64,000 nucleotides of DNA from Lithodes maja (taxonomy: Eukaryota; Arthropoda; Malacostraca; Decapoda; Lithodidae), in contig JBAKBP010012332.1 in assembly GCA_037953745.1 (NCBI GenBank), positions 1-64,000 of the forward strand, in the 5' to 3' direction. Under the pieces are notes generated by a model. The model was not told the origin of the DNA. It did not search any database and saw nothing but the letters and a program-made list of their open reading frames with translations. Shown here one piece after another: positions 43,340 through 52,777 of the stretch. Both the position numbers and the translations under genes were made by a program. The first letter of the stretch is position 1; every line of letters begins with the position of its first letter.

Positions 43340-43372
43340 ACTATCTATCTATTGCCAGACGCCATACTCCCC
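43340..43372 (-). repeat. 33-bp RTE LINE tail
   Basis: CTATCTATCTATTGCCAGAC and GCCATACTCCCC match the extreme 3' end of the RTE LINE at 58720-58760, including the (TATC) tail: an extremely truncated copy directly beside a MITE. Confidence 0.7.
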
Positions 43373-43376
43373 TTAA

Positions 43377-43586
43377 CCCCTTCTGTAATGGCAACGTCTG
43401 TATTATTTGATGATTTCAGCTTCATTTAGACAATTTTATGAAGCTTAGGAAGAATATATGGTAGCTAAAAGGGTTAATTGGGATAGTCTGTGGCCTTTTA
43501 ATGGGTAGACATCCTTCCTAAGCTGAACAAAGTGGGCTAATAGTTGTCAGAATATAAGGAATAGTACATCACCGGTAAAGAAGGGG
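43377..43586. mobile_element. TTAA-flanked MITE, family 2
   Basis: TTAA at 43373-43376 and 43587-43590; ends CCCCTTCTGTAATGGC and the complement of ACCGGTAAAGAAGGGG. The interior is partly self-complementary (AGCTTAGGAAGAATAT against ATCCTTCCTAAGCT). Confidence 0.88.
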
Positions 43587-43807
43587 TTAATGGGGGGTGG
43601 CAATACACAAAATGCCCCCAAGCGAACCTATCCCCTGTAAGAGGGACAACACATGCCAGTTTACTGAAGGACTTACAGGATTGACCACTCACTTCAGGGT
43701 CCGTCTGACTCAGAGGCCTTTTATGTATTTTTTAGCACTATTTTTCTAGTGGTGTGCAGCTAATCCATCCACTAACCTGCTTCACCCTAAGATAGCAGTA
43801 CTGATTT

Positions 43808-43932
43808 GTATAAGGTTTACTCCCCTAGACAGGTTGCCGACCACGGCTGACGAGTCCCATCCACCCAGATTTTTATAAGGTTATCTCCCCTAGATGGGTT
43901 GCCGACCAAGGCTAACAAGTCCCATCCACCCG
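43808..43932 (+). repeat. two-unit tandem duplication of about 60 bp
   Basis: GGTTGCCGACCACGGCTGAC and GGTTGCCGACCAAGGCTAAC, each followed by the shared text AGTCCCATCCACCC. Confidence 0.85.
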
Positions 43933-43939
43933 AAAAAGA

Positions 43940-44103
43940 CAGATAACGCTTAAGCAAAATAAAATATTTAAATAAAAGAACACAATCCACCACATAGGGT
44001 GTACATTACTACATGAGCAAGTTAATCTGTTCCCCAAGCAAACTAATCACACACATAACGCAATATTGTCACGTTCAAGGAATTAGTCAATTTGGGAAGT
44101 CTA
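43940..44103 (+). repeat. unclassified interspersed repeat, partial
   Basis: CCACCACATAGGGTGTACAT, GAGCAAGTTAATCTGTTCCC and CAAACTAATCACACACATAA match the copies at 35930-36020 and 54841-54930. It also lacks a piggyBac at the equivalent position (CACGTTCAAGGAATTAGTCA), though its TTAA has changed. It stops 20 bp from a TMEM214 exon. Confidence 0.85.
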
Positions 44104-44123
44104 TTATATATATATAAACTTAC

Positions 44124-44225
44124 CTCAACTCTCAGCGGGTGTGCTACGGTTGAGTCTAGTCGACGTAGGAACGATGGGAAGAAATTTCTTAACGTCAGTT
44201 CTGGATTGGAACTGAACGCTGCGGT
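44124..44225 (-). CDS. TMEM214: TMEM214 exon (seventh seen)
   Basis: 102 bp, phase 0 both ends, acceptor ACTTTCAG and donor GAG/GTAAGT. Encodes TAAFSSNPELTLRNFFPSFL and RRLDSTVAHPLRVE, matching human TMEM214 (GAKPDSTLHTYFPSFLSRAT). Confidence 0.92.
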
Positions 44226-44992
44226 CTGAAAGTATACAGTCAAGTCTCATTGTAATACAGTTTGCCATAACAATATTTTCAGAACAGGGTCAATTTTTTC
44301 ATGTACAGTCGGGCTAATAAGTGATGTTTCGGCAACAAGTACTGTATGTTTTGATTAATAATTGGTATCAGCAATATTTACACATGATTTCTTCTTTGTG
44401 AGTGAGATATACAATTATGTTGCTATACTTACCCACCCTATTCAACATCTGACAGACATTAAAGTGCTACCATACTTCATTTACTCAGTACAACACAAAA
44501 CACACCTTAGTTGGGAAGCCTTGTGTTCTCAGTTTCCTAGGGTTTAACAGACGTTTTTTACTATAGGTCTACCAGTAAGAGAACAAAAAAAATCAGTGCC
44601 GAGAACACAGCATGGAAAATAAACCTACATATTGAAACAGGTTTTTATTGTAAAGAAAACAGTTTTGGCTTATTTTGAGCCATCTTCAGAGGGCTCAATA
44701 AAAGCCAAAACTGATGTGTCTCTACACTAACTTTTGTTTTGTTCAATACAGGTCTCCCTCGATTTACGATCGGGTTACATTCCTGAAACTCGATCTTAAA
44801 TAGAAAAATCATATAGCAATCCCTAAAATTAATGGGGTAAATAGTGATGCCTTCTCGGACCAGCCAAAAACCAAACACCTAAAAACCAATAATAATAATA
44901 GCATAAATTGGGGTATCGGATAGTGAGGGAGACCTGTATGTGGGCTTAGTTCTCCAACAATCCAACAAGAAAAAAAAATTCCTCGCTCTCAC
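44226..44992. other. TMEM214 intron, no feature recognised
   Basis: Ordinary intron. Similar GGTTTTTGGCTGGTCC-like text occurs near 24030, suggesting another old repeat. Confidence 0.35.
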
Positions 44993-45222
44993 CTTAACTT
45001 TAGGGTATAAAGCGAAGAGCTGTCGTTGGATATGCTTGGGTAGGGAAGCGGCGGAGACCCAGGTAAAGTCAAAGATGGAGAAGAACTGTCGGACTCCGAG
45101 TACATCCCCACACCGTCCTGCCCCACCCCCACCCCCGCCCCCAAACACCAGGTCCCCGTAGTCCACCACATAACCAGAGTAGTTCTTCAGACCAATTATG
45201 GGCATCATCATCTCAAGCCACA
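44993..45222 (-). CDS. TMEM214: TMEM214 exon (sixth seen)
   Basis: 230 bp, acceptor CCTTCCAG and donor AAG/GTGAGA. With the preceding G it encodes VWLEMMMPIIGLKNYSGYVV, a Gly run (GGGGGGGAGRCG), VRQFFSIFDFTWVSAASLPK and QRQLFALYPKVK. Human TMEM214 has VWLGIMLPVLGIKSLSPFAI, FFPLLDFAYMP and LCQLYPRLK in the same order. The Gly stretch, coded by GGGGGT-type repeats, is an insertion relative to human. Confidence 0.94.
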
Positions 45223-45522
45223 CTGGAAGGAAAACACAAATATTACATGAGGAAAAATAGATATGATGATGAGGTAAAGACACAAATGCAGAGTAGGACC
45301 CAAAATTATTGTTCATGTTATTGAGTTTTTGTTGTTTTCTCTTGGCACTGGATATACCGGTATAAGGCCGACTGTACCCCATTTTTATGTTATTCCTGAA
45401 GAAGCCGTGTCTGGCGAAACGTCGAATAATCTTGGGTCCTACTCATCATTTGTATCTTTACCTTATCTGTCACAGCCAATGCTGATTTTCACCAGATTTG
45501 ATGATATTTAATGCTACTTTAA

Positions 45523-45747
45523 CCCCTTCAGCATGATGACTTAATTCTCGTCTTATGTTGGTTACCAGTAGATGCTTTTCTTCAGTTTATAATCTAATTC
45601 TAGGACTCAATGGGGGAAGTACTACATTTTTCTTCAGTTTATAATCTAAGGCTAGGACTCAAAGGGGTAAGTACTATTTCCATAAACCACCTGAATACCG
45701 TAGAATAAAAGGTACCAGAGGCACCAAAATACTGAACAGTTTAAAGT
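45523..45747. mobile_element. MITE, family 2, partial
   Basis: CCCCTTCAGCATGATGAC after TTAA at 45519-45522, with two versions of CTTCAGTTTATAATCTAA following. The right end is not found before the next retroposon. Confidence 0.5.
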
Positions 45748-45753
45748 TATAGT

Positions 45754-46156
45754 TGTTGTTCCCCAAGCTGCCTGGCCGAACAGCCCCAAGACCCCGAGCA
45801 AGGCCAAGGCCATAACCGAGCACCCCCACAAAACCCTCCCTGCCGACCACAATAAAGCCTGGGTGACCGAAGCCACTCCATGGCGGGGAGCTGAGGAGGG
45901 TGCGGAAACGCCCGGGAAACCAAAGCCCCACCCAAGGCCCTGTGCCCCTCAGCAATTATGAAGAGAAAGTTGAGGGGCAAAGGAAAAATGTGACACTTTG
46001 GCTTCCAATATTGGTAGATTGGGAGGTCAATCCACGGAAGAGACGCCGTCACTTGAGATCTAGAAAATATATAGGTAAAAGGAACAGTCAGAGTAAGCTA
46101 TGGGTATGGCAGAGATTGCTCAGTTCTCACTCTGATAGACCAGCCCATCACCAGTA
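45754..46156 (-). mobile_element. short CAA-tailed retroposon, copy 3
   Basis: Full length on the minus strand, with an 11-bp target duplication AAAGTTATAGT (45743-45753 and 46157-46167). Same sequence as copies 1 and 2; the CAA tail is short (GTTGTTGTTCCCC on the plus strand). Confidence 0.9.
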
Positions 46157-46191
46157 AAAGTTATAGTAGGATCAGGTTAGGTAAAGGTTAA

Positions 46192-46481
46192 GGGGGGATG
46201 GTTCACTTTTTGGTTGATTTTTTAATTTGCTAATTATTTTTCTAGTTTCCTTCCATCAAACTATTAATAAACACCTATTAGATCCCCCGGCAAGAATGTT
46301 AAGTGCGGGCATACCGCCACCTATCGACACCTAAATAGCACAAAAGGTCTTAATATTGACAAGGAAATGGGGTGGAAGGTCTTAAAATCAACAAACTAAT
46401 GGGGTAAACATCTTAAAATTTAAAAACTAATGTGGCTAAACATGAGGGAGAAGGGGATCTAGAAAACCGACCAGTCTCCCC
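46192..46481 (-). mobile_element. TTAA-flanked MITE, family 1, diverged copy E
   Basis: TTAA at 46188-46191 and 46482-46485. Shares the family phrases TCGACACCTAAATAGCACAA, AAGGTCTTAAAATCAACAAA and GGCTAAACATGAGGGAGAAG, with ends GGGGGGATGGTTCA and ACCGACCAGTCTCCCC. Confidence 0.8.
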
Positions 46482-46485
46482 TTAA

Positions 46486-46732
46486 CCCTTGGGATCCGGG
46501 GGGGTCTCATATGAAGTTTGGTATTTTCAAACTTCATAATTCAGTAGGCTAGCTACTGATTGAGACCACCTAGAGCAGTCAATTGTGTTGCAAATTGTAA
46601 AAAGTTTTCTTGTCTGTAGACTGCTGTTGAGATGACATCGCTACGTTGCGTGGTTGCCGAGTTCTGATGATTATATCGGCGACTTTTTAGCCGCGCATTT
46701 TGCCTCATATGAGGCCTCCCGGATTCCAAGGG
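46486..46732. mobile_element. TTAA-flanked MITE, family 3, sharing a TTAA with copy E
   Basis: TTAA at 46482-46485 and 46733-46736. Ends CCCTTGGGATCCGGGGGGGT and the complement of CTCCCGGATTCCAAGGG are inverted repeats, extending to TCTCATATGA and TCATATGAGG. The left TTAA is also the right TTAA of MITE copy E. Confidence 0.88.
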
Positions 46733-46949
46733 TTAAGACTGCCTGACAATGATGAACAGAAGGAAGGGTTCTAAGGTCATTCAATAGTCATGAAAGTTGC
46801 TAAGTGGATAGAGACTGATTGTGTGTGTGTGTATGTGTAGAGGGTAATTTAGGTTAGGGGCAAAGCTAGGTATGGTTAAATTCACTCTAAATGTATACCA
46901 AATGAACATAAACAAATCATAGACTGCCAAATGAACATAAACAAAAATC

Positions 46950-47195
46950 ATAGACCGTTTCTTTTTAACTGAAGGTAAATTGAAAAGTTTCCATCCAGAT
47001 TTTTCAGTTACTATGAAGATTTTGTAGTGGACCATGGTGCTAATTATATAAAGTTAGTCGTATTATGATACAGAGACATAGTAACTTAAAGTCATATTAT
47101 GATGCAGAGACATAGTACTGTAGTTTCAAATGTTTCCATAAGTATCAAGATTTAAGCTGCTTAGGGATTCAATTTATAGTAAGCTGAAAAGAAAT
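46950..47195. repeat. intronic segment duplicated at 52270-52475
   Basis: Shares GGTGCTAATTATATAAA, ATGATGCAGAGACATAGT, AGGGATTCAAT and AGCTGAAAAGAAA in order with 52340-52475. Both copies lie in the intron just downstream (gene sense) of a TMEM214 exon. Confidence 0.8.
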
Positions 47196-47345
47196 AGAGT
47201 ATCGCAGGGGAGCGTGCTGCCCCTTCAAACAGTCTGCTGCACCAAATCACCACCCAGAACGAGGGGCGACACGCTCCTCGGTGCCGCTAGGAGAGTGGCG
47301 AACACAACCTTATGTGACCTTAGGTAGGTATAGTTTAGTACCCAC

Positions 47346-47424
47346 CTCTGAGTCCAATATTGAAGTCACCGAGACCAGACTGTCCGACAGCCCAGAGTAG
47401 AGAGAGACAGGTAGGTGTTTGGCT
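47346..47424 (-). CDS. TMEM214: TMEM214 exon (fifth seen)
   Basis: 79 bp, acceptor ACTTACAG and donor AGAG/GTGGGT. Encodes SQTPTCLSLLWAVGQSGLGD and FNIGLR, aligned to human SRPAKCLTIMWALGQAGFAN and LTEGLK. The final G starts the Val codon completed by the next exon. Confidence 0.92.
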
Positions 47425-47475
47425 CTGTAAGTTGTGGCGTAGTTCACAGTAGTAGGGTAAGTTGACCACACCTAC

Positions 47476-47499
47476 CTCAGGACGGTGCAGGGCTAGGAG
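47476..47499 (-). CDS. TMEM214: TMEM214 24-nt microexon (fourth seen)
   Basis: 24 bp between acceptor ACTTTTCAG and donor GAG/GTAGGT encode LLALHRPE in phase 0, directly before SQTPTCL. Human TMEM214 has FLELLRSHQ before SRPAKCL, so position, phase and similarity agree. The reading is short, hence moderate confidence. An exon of about 17 codons between this and the exon at 50073 (human AILQDKPKIATANLGKF) was not located. Confidence 0.7.
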
Positions 47500-47606
47500 C
47501 TGAAAAGTCCATCATATTATTATTACCGGTATTGAAGAGGGTGAAGATGGGTAAAGTATCTCGATATTTCGAATATATTGGAGCTGCATTCCTTTGGACT
47601 AGTGAA

Positions 47607-47631
47607 TACATACATACATACATACATACAA
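47607..47631. repeat. (CATA)n microsatellite
   Basis: Six tandem CATA units in a TMEM214 intron. Confidence 0.95.
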
Positions 47632-48109
47632 TTTTAAGACCGAGTGCTCCACACATACGTGCAGTTTCAGTCTCTTGTCCTAATGGCGGTGTTCCAGGCA
47701 AATAAATAGCTAGGAGGGCACTCCACCACTTTCACTCAATATCCTTTTTAATTCCGTCCCTCCACCACACCCGCAGCTATGGGGTAAGTGCCTGAGTATA
47801 TACCGGTACATAGAGTATATACCCCACTCTCAGTCTGCTTCTCCCTCTTTGCCCTTACACCTCACACTCATGCACTCTTTTAATCATTATCTAGCTCATC
47901 ATACACTCAACAAGACCGAATTATCTTAAGGCATTTGTTCCTCTTCACATTCTCCAATTCATCCACATCATAACACTCGCGTACCAAAGCTTCCTCATTC
48001 GTCTTTCTCTCCATGTGACTCTATAAGTACTTCTTTAAGTAACTTATTTCCACCTTTATAATTTATGTCACTCCAACAACATTAATGCTTCACTCCCATA
48101 CGTAACTAG

Positions 48110-48439
48110 ATCAGCCAGCCGGCTGGTCTAGTAGGGAGCGTCTTGACTTCCTACCCGGGAGTCTCGAGTTTGCGCCTGCTCAAGCGTGAAGATTTTTGTC
48201 AATAGTCCTGGTTGGTATCGTCTCCCTTCAGCAAGAGGATGGTTATTGGTCTCTTACAGTTTCTTACAGTATAATATACTGTAAGAAACTGTAAGAGACC
48301 AATAACCATACTGTAAGAAACTGTAAGAGACCAATAACCATCCTCTTGCTGAAGGGAGACGATACCAACCAGGACTATTGACAAAAATCTTCATGCTTGA
48401 GCAGGCGCAAACTCGAGACTCCTGGGTAGGAAGTCAAGA
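48110..48439. repeat. fold-back repeat with tRNA-like head
   Basis: 48141-48270 and its reverse complement ending at 48439 form arms of about 130 bp with two mismatches; the inner 33-bp segment (GGTTATTGGTCTCTTACAGT) occurs twice on the right. The left flank starts with a tRNA-like stretch: box A-like TGGTCTAGTAGG at 48124 and box B-like CGAGTTTGCGCC at 48165. It may be two copies of a tRNA-derived SINE head to head, or one copied by template switching. Confidence 0.85.
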
Positions 48440-48440
48440 G

Positions 48441-48874
48441 GATATTATCCTCTGGAAAAAGGCAAACTAGGCCTGTGTATCCAGCTCAGTGCCAGTACTT
48501 GCACTACTGCGGTCGTTCACGGTGTTGGCGGCGGCGGCGGCGGCAGCAGACGCAACATTTTTACTATTCTGTATTTTTGCTTTATAATGAAACTTCAAAT
48601 CTTGTCATCCCCATGCTTTATCAAGATTACTTTCAAACTTCCTTATTGATTCGGAATAGACTACATACTGGGGCAGTGCGTTCCACTCATTTACCACTAT
48701 CACAAAATGAGTTCTTTGCCTTTTCAAGCCTATTTCTTTCTTTGTAAATTTTCTTAGAGTGTCCTCTCATTCTTGTTCCCTCCCGCATCAAGAAGATACC
48801 TTCACACACATCCTCATCATACTTTCCTGACACTATCTTAAAAGTCTCTTTTATCATATCCCCTCTCTTTCTAC
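48441..48874 (-). mobile_element. 3' fragment of the L2/CR1-like LINE
   Basis: Closely matches 60290-60694 (for example CCTCTGGAAAAAGGCAAACT, ACTACATACTGGGGCAGTGC), covering the ORF2 C-terminus (VVNEWNALPQYVVDSES-like) and 3' UTR with a (GGC)n that codes Ala in the family. It continues for about 15 bases after the Tigger-like insertion (49851-49866) and then ends. Confidence 0.9.
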
Positions 48875-48876
48875 TA

Positions 48877-49848
48877 CAGTAAAAGTCCGTTAATCCGACG
48901 ACCGATGATTCGAATCTCCCAATAGTCCGAATTTTTCAATTTGAGGCCAAATCCGAATTCTCCCGATGGTCCGAATTTCAAGAAGTCCCAAAGTCCCCTT
49001 TTTGAGGCATTAGGCCACTCAAATGACACATAATGGAGCACACACATATCATATGTTCATGAATTCACTTTAAAAGTTTACCATTGTCATTGTAGCCTAT
49101 TACCTACTTCAAAACATTCAGATTAATGGTCAAAGGAAGCTACTGATATAAACGTAAACACCTTCTTCTTCTTCTTCTTCTTCCACATCGTCTGCTAGAG
49201 AGTTTGTTTTGCTCTTGAACGCATCCTTGGGACGCTCCGATGCGCTACTGGCTTGCACCGCATTTTCTGCAAGCGCATTCAGTCTTGAGCTTGAAAATGC
49301 ACCTTTGGATGTATTAGCCTTGAGCTTGAAAACGCACCTTTGGACGTTCCGATACGCTACTATTTATAGTTCAGTGATCGGAGCGTCCCAAGGGTGCTTT
49401 CAAGACAACAAGACAAGGGTGCTTTCAATACAATATAATATAACAGAGCACATCACAAAAGGAAAATCACAAAAGGAAAATTACAAGAACTTCTCAGGGA
49501 GGTGCCGTTGTTAAGGCATTACTTCCCGAACCACATCTGATCTTAAAGAGCAAGACAAACTTGCTAGTAGACGGAAGAAGAAGAAGACGTTTATATCAGC
49601 AGATTCCTTTGACCATTAATCTGAATGTTTTGAAGTAGGTAATAGGCTACAATGACAATGGTAAACTTTTGAAGTGATTTCATGAACATATGATATGTGT
49701 GTGTGCACCATTGTGTCATTTGGGTGGCCTAATGTCTCGATGTTTTCGTCATACACAGGTTCATAGGGGTAAAGTCCGATAATCCGAAAAATCCACTAAT
49801 CCGAACGAGGGCCGGTCCCCTGCCCTTCGGATTAACGGAAGTTTACTG
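48877..49848. mobile_element. Tigger/pogo-like nonautonomous element, long palindrome
   Basis: Flanked by TA at 48875-48876 and 49849-49850. The left end CAGTAAAAGTCCGTTAATCC and the complement of GGATTAACGGAAGTTTACTG are typical pogo/Tigger ends. The inverted homology extends far inward: GACAATGGTAAACTTTTGAA, GGTCAAAGGAAGCTACTGAT, the (CTT)n/(GAA)n stretch and GTCTGCTAGAGAGTTTGTTT all have inverted partners. The result is a near-palindrome of almost 1 kb with a loop around 49260-49420. No transposase. It splits the LINE fragment at a TA. Confidence 0.88.
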
Positions 49849-50072
49849 TATATGCCAGTGTCGTTAGTCTCTGTTGGCTGTTACAGTGCTAATGAATCTT
49901 TCAACGGAGGCTAGAGAGACATGGCACTTAATAATAAACCTGAGGTTATTATTATTATAAATTTGTAAATTACTGAATAAAAAAAAATTCACAACAAAGT
50001 GGTAGACCAATTCCACACATAATTGAGTGAATCTAAAGGTCAACAAATTAATTACTGGTTAATTATAGTTAC

Positions 50073-50201
50073 CTGTATAAAGATCTTGTATCCGGCCACC
50101 CCGAGCCCCTTGACCTGTTCCTGTACCATGGCCGTGACACAGTGTTTGTGGAACGCTGCCAATACATTCTCACTACATCCTCCCACAGTCTTTAGTAGCA
50201 G
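50073..50201 (-). CDS. TMEM214: TMEM214 exon (third seen)
   Basis: 129 bp, phase 0 both ends, acceptor GGTTTCAG and donor CAG/GTAACT. Encodes LLLKTVGGCSENVLAAFHKH, CVTAMVQEQVKGLG and VAGYKIFIQ; human has LLAKAAGSLELFFDHCLFTM, LQELDK and HGYRICIQ. Confidence 0.93.
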
Positions 50202-50623
50202 CTGAAACCAACATTATTTAAATACAATAATGTAAAAGTTAAAGAACAAAGAAACAAAAGCATGTTGATGACAGGAGGGAGAGGGGCCAGCTATCTCTTC
50301 AAGAGAATCTTTACCCAGTTGAGTGGAGCCGGGCGTGACGTCAGCAGCACTTTCCTCAGGCTTCTACTCCGTTATCAAGTTTTGGATCTGTGTTTGTGGG
50401 AGCTGTCGCACGCTGCGTGCCCGCATAACTAGTAAAACATGATACTTGAGAATTGATTTTATCAAGATGTATAATTATACAGTATAAGGCTCTAGAGTAT
50501 GATTTATATTTTTTACAAATTCCTTACTTTTGGATTAGGTACTGGTATCCAGTCCTGGCAACCTCTTAAAGTTTGAAAGACCACAAAGTATATTCCGAAA
50601 TATCAACAAATGTCTGAACGATA

Positions 50624-51370
50624 GTTGTTGTTGTTGTTGTTGTTGTTCCCTAAGCTGCCTGGCCGAACAGCCCCGAGTCCCTGAGGAAGGCCACGGCCAC
50701 GATCGGGCTTTCCCACAGAGCTCTCATTGAGTGAAGGTTGTGTTGTTGGCGTAAGTGGTTGTGTGAAATGCAGTCTTCTATGATGTGTTTAATGGTATGG
50801 GGTGCGGTGTTACATCCCGGGCAGGCGTCGACAACGGAGTCATCCAGTCTCTTCTGATAGCTCAGGAGAGCTGGATGGTGTCCACATCTCAGCCTGGCCA
50901 GGTGGACTCTGTCCTCGCGAGGGAGGGAGGATTCGGAAGGATGGATTTCGGAAGGTCGTGCATGCAGCTGCGTGTTGTCTGTGAGTGAGTGGATGGATTG
51001 GCGAGAGATATGAGTATGGATGTGCTTCTGGAAGTTGGTTCGGGGTGGGCAGGGAGGGAGAGAGGACAATAATTGTGTGTGATACCGTGTGCTGGGTGTT
51101 GTTTTGATATTTCTTGGTGTCTGTGGGTGTGTTGCCATGTAGTTTAGTGGGTGGTCTTGGTTCGTGGAGGCTGCTGCCAGGAATTGAGTGCCTCTCATGT
51201 CCAGATGGTCTTTGACTTTGAGGATTTTGGTTTCTTGATGTAGATGATCTGTGGGTGCAGTAGCTGTGCAGCCTGTAATGATCTTCAGGGCTTTGTTTTG
51301 AATCGTCTGTAAGGTCTTATGATGTGTTTCAGCTAGGTTAGAAGCCCAGGCTGGGCTTGCGTATTCTGAA
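50624..51370 (-). pseudogene. LINE ORF2 C-terminal fragment (I/Jockey-like) with (CAA)n tail
   Basis: Minus-strand open frame without stop from about 51368 to a stop near 50653: EYASPAWASNLAETHHKTLQ, IQNKALKIITGCTATAPTDH, HLARLRCGHHPALLSYQKRL, a Cys/His motif (CPGCNTAPHTIKHIIEDC) and DSGLFGQAA. The 3' end is CCAGGCAGCTTAGGGAACAA then (CAA)n, which on the plus strand is (GTT)n at 50624-50647. 5' truncated. This is the probable mobilising partner of the short CAA-tailed retroposon. Confidence 0.88.
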
Positions 51371-52269
51371 CAATAGTAGAGTATTTAGTTCTCAAATTTA
51401 CCAGAGCTCTTTTATTGGACAACGTCTGTGGTAAACGTCCAGAAACCTGATAACCAGTTCACACTATCACCCTTAGCCTTTGAGACAAGGTCTGAAAAAA
51501 TGTGGTAGCCTATTGTACACTTCCAGAAAGTTTCTCCCTCTGAGTAGCCTTAAGAAAAGGGGTTTAACATTTACGGTGCGGGCATATTTCCGCCTATATC
51601 CGCCATATTAGGGCTCATTCAGGCACTCCTGATTGATTAGGCAAGTGTTTAAATGAAATGTATTCAGCCAAAAACTATAAGAAAATAGCTTTAAAATGAC
51701 ACCAAAACGAGCTTCATAGCTCGCGGGCTTCACCCGCAGCGCTACCAGAGACATTTGCTAAAATGAGCCATTATCGCGCTATATTTGCCTTTGACAGCGC
51801 TGTATATCTCGCGAGAGCATGGCTCCGAGTCCTCAGTGCCGCGGCCGGCTGGCTGATGGGGAAGGACGTGTGGCCTGTCACGCTCCCGCTCCCTCGCACT
51901 CGATTCTACAAGCTTTAAGAGGCTTTAAAAGCCTGTTAATTGCTGCAAATTGACATGGCGTTCCGGAACGTCTCCTGCAACCAATGGGTTAATGTTGAAA
52001 TCTATATTTATGGGACTTTTTACAAACGCTATCTCACAATATGTGCTGGAATTTGAAATAAGCAAATAAACTTACTACTCCTCACTGGTGCAGTGCTTAG
52101 CACAGGAACCCAATCCCCTATGGCCCAGGATTGTGCCCGACTCATGGAATTTAAAGGCGTGAACAGTTTTATCACAAAACTGAGAGTTGTTACTGTCACC
52201 TTTGCAAAAAGGATGGGGAGGATGGGTTGCAATAGGTTAACGCAGCAAAAGCCTGCCTGACTATACTCG
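51371..52269. other. TMEM214 intron; possible TTAA-bounded GC-rich repeat
   Basis: Between TTAA near 51559 and GGGTTAATG near 51988 there is a GC-richer segment with GTGCGGGCATATTTCCGCC and CTCGCGGGCTTCACCCGCAG. Its ends are not convincing inverted repeats, so I leave it unclassified. Confidence 0.3.
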
Positions 52270-52475
52270 GTTTCTTTTTAATGGGCAGTAAATGGCAAAC
52301 TTCCCATCAAGATTCTTCAGTTATTTAAAAAAATGTCTAGTGAAATATGGTGCTAATTATATAAACTAGGTCTTAATATGATGCAGAGACATAGTGGTTT
52401 CATAGTTTTGCATTAAGTATCGAGAAACTAGCTGTTAAGGGATTCAATCTATCGTCAGCTGAAAAGAAACATTAT
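52270..52475. repeat. second copy of the duplicated intronic segment
   Basis: Partner of 46950-47195, including the shared lead-in TTTCTTTTTAA. It lies about 110 bp downstream (gene sense) of the next TMEM214 exon. Confidence 0.8.
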
Positions 52476-52585
52476 CACTTCAGTCATTATTAGTTTGGAG
52501 ACTATCATGATTATATATAGAGATTGTACATTCTTGGCCTTACTTATGCCTTTACTTTGCCTTGATAACATAATATTCTCCCTAC

Positions 52586-52777
52586 CTTCTTGACATCCTT
52601 GTTCATTAGTGAGACCGGGAATGCCGGTGGGTGACCCCTGAAGGCTGGGTCTGGGGTATGGACGGGGTTAACTCGTACATTAAGGTAAGATGCCAGGTCC
52701 TTCAGCCAGATGAGTGGAGAGTCAAGGAAGCGGGCCATCACCACCTCCAGCAGATTTTGCACTTGGCTCACATTCAG
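52586..52777 (-). CDS. TMEM214: TMEM214 exon (second seen)
   Basis: 192 bp, phase 0 both ends, acceptor TTCTCCCAG and donor AAG/GTAGGG. Encodes LNVSQVQNLLEVVMARFLDS, PLIWLKDLASYLNVRV and PAFPVSLMNKDVKK. The block IWLKDLASYLN is identical to human TMEM214 (SIWLKDLASYLNYKLQ), the strongest single identifier of this gene. Human TMEM214 is an ER multi-pass membrane protein reported to anchor procaspase-4 in ER-stress apoptosis; the crustacean role is not known. Confidence 0.95.

Noticed and set aside
49864..50046. Candidate missing TMEM214 exon (TVTANRD near 49870)
   Set aside because: Short resemblance to human IATANLGKF, but no donor follows and the frame meets a stop.
51559..51992. TTAA-bounded GC-rich segment as a fourth MITE
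   Set aside because: The two ends do not form a credible inverted repeat.
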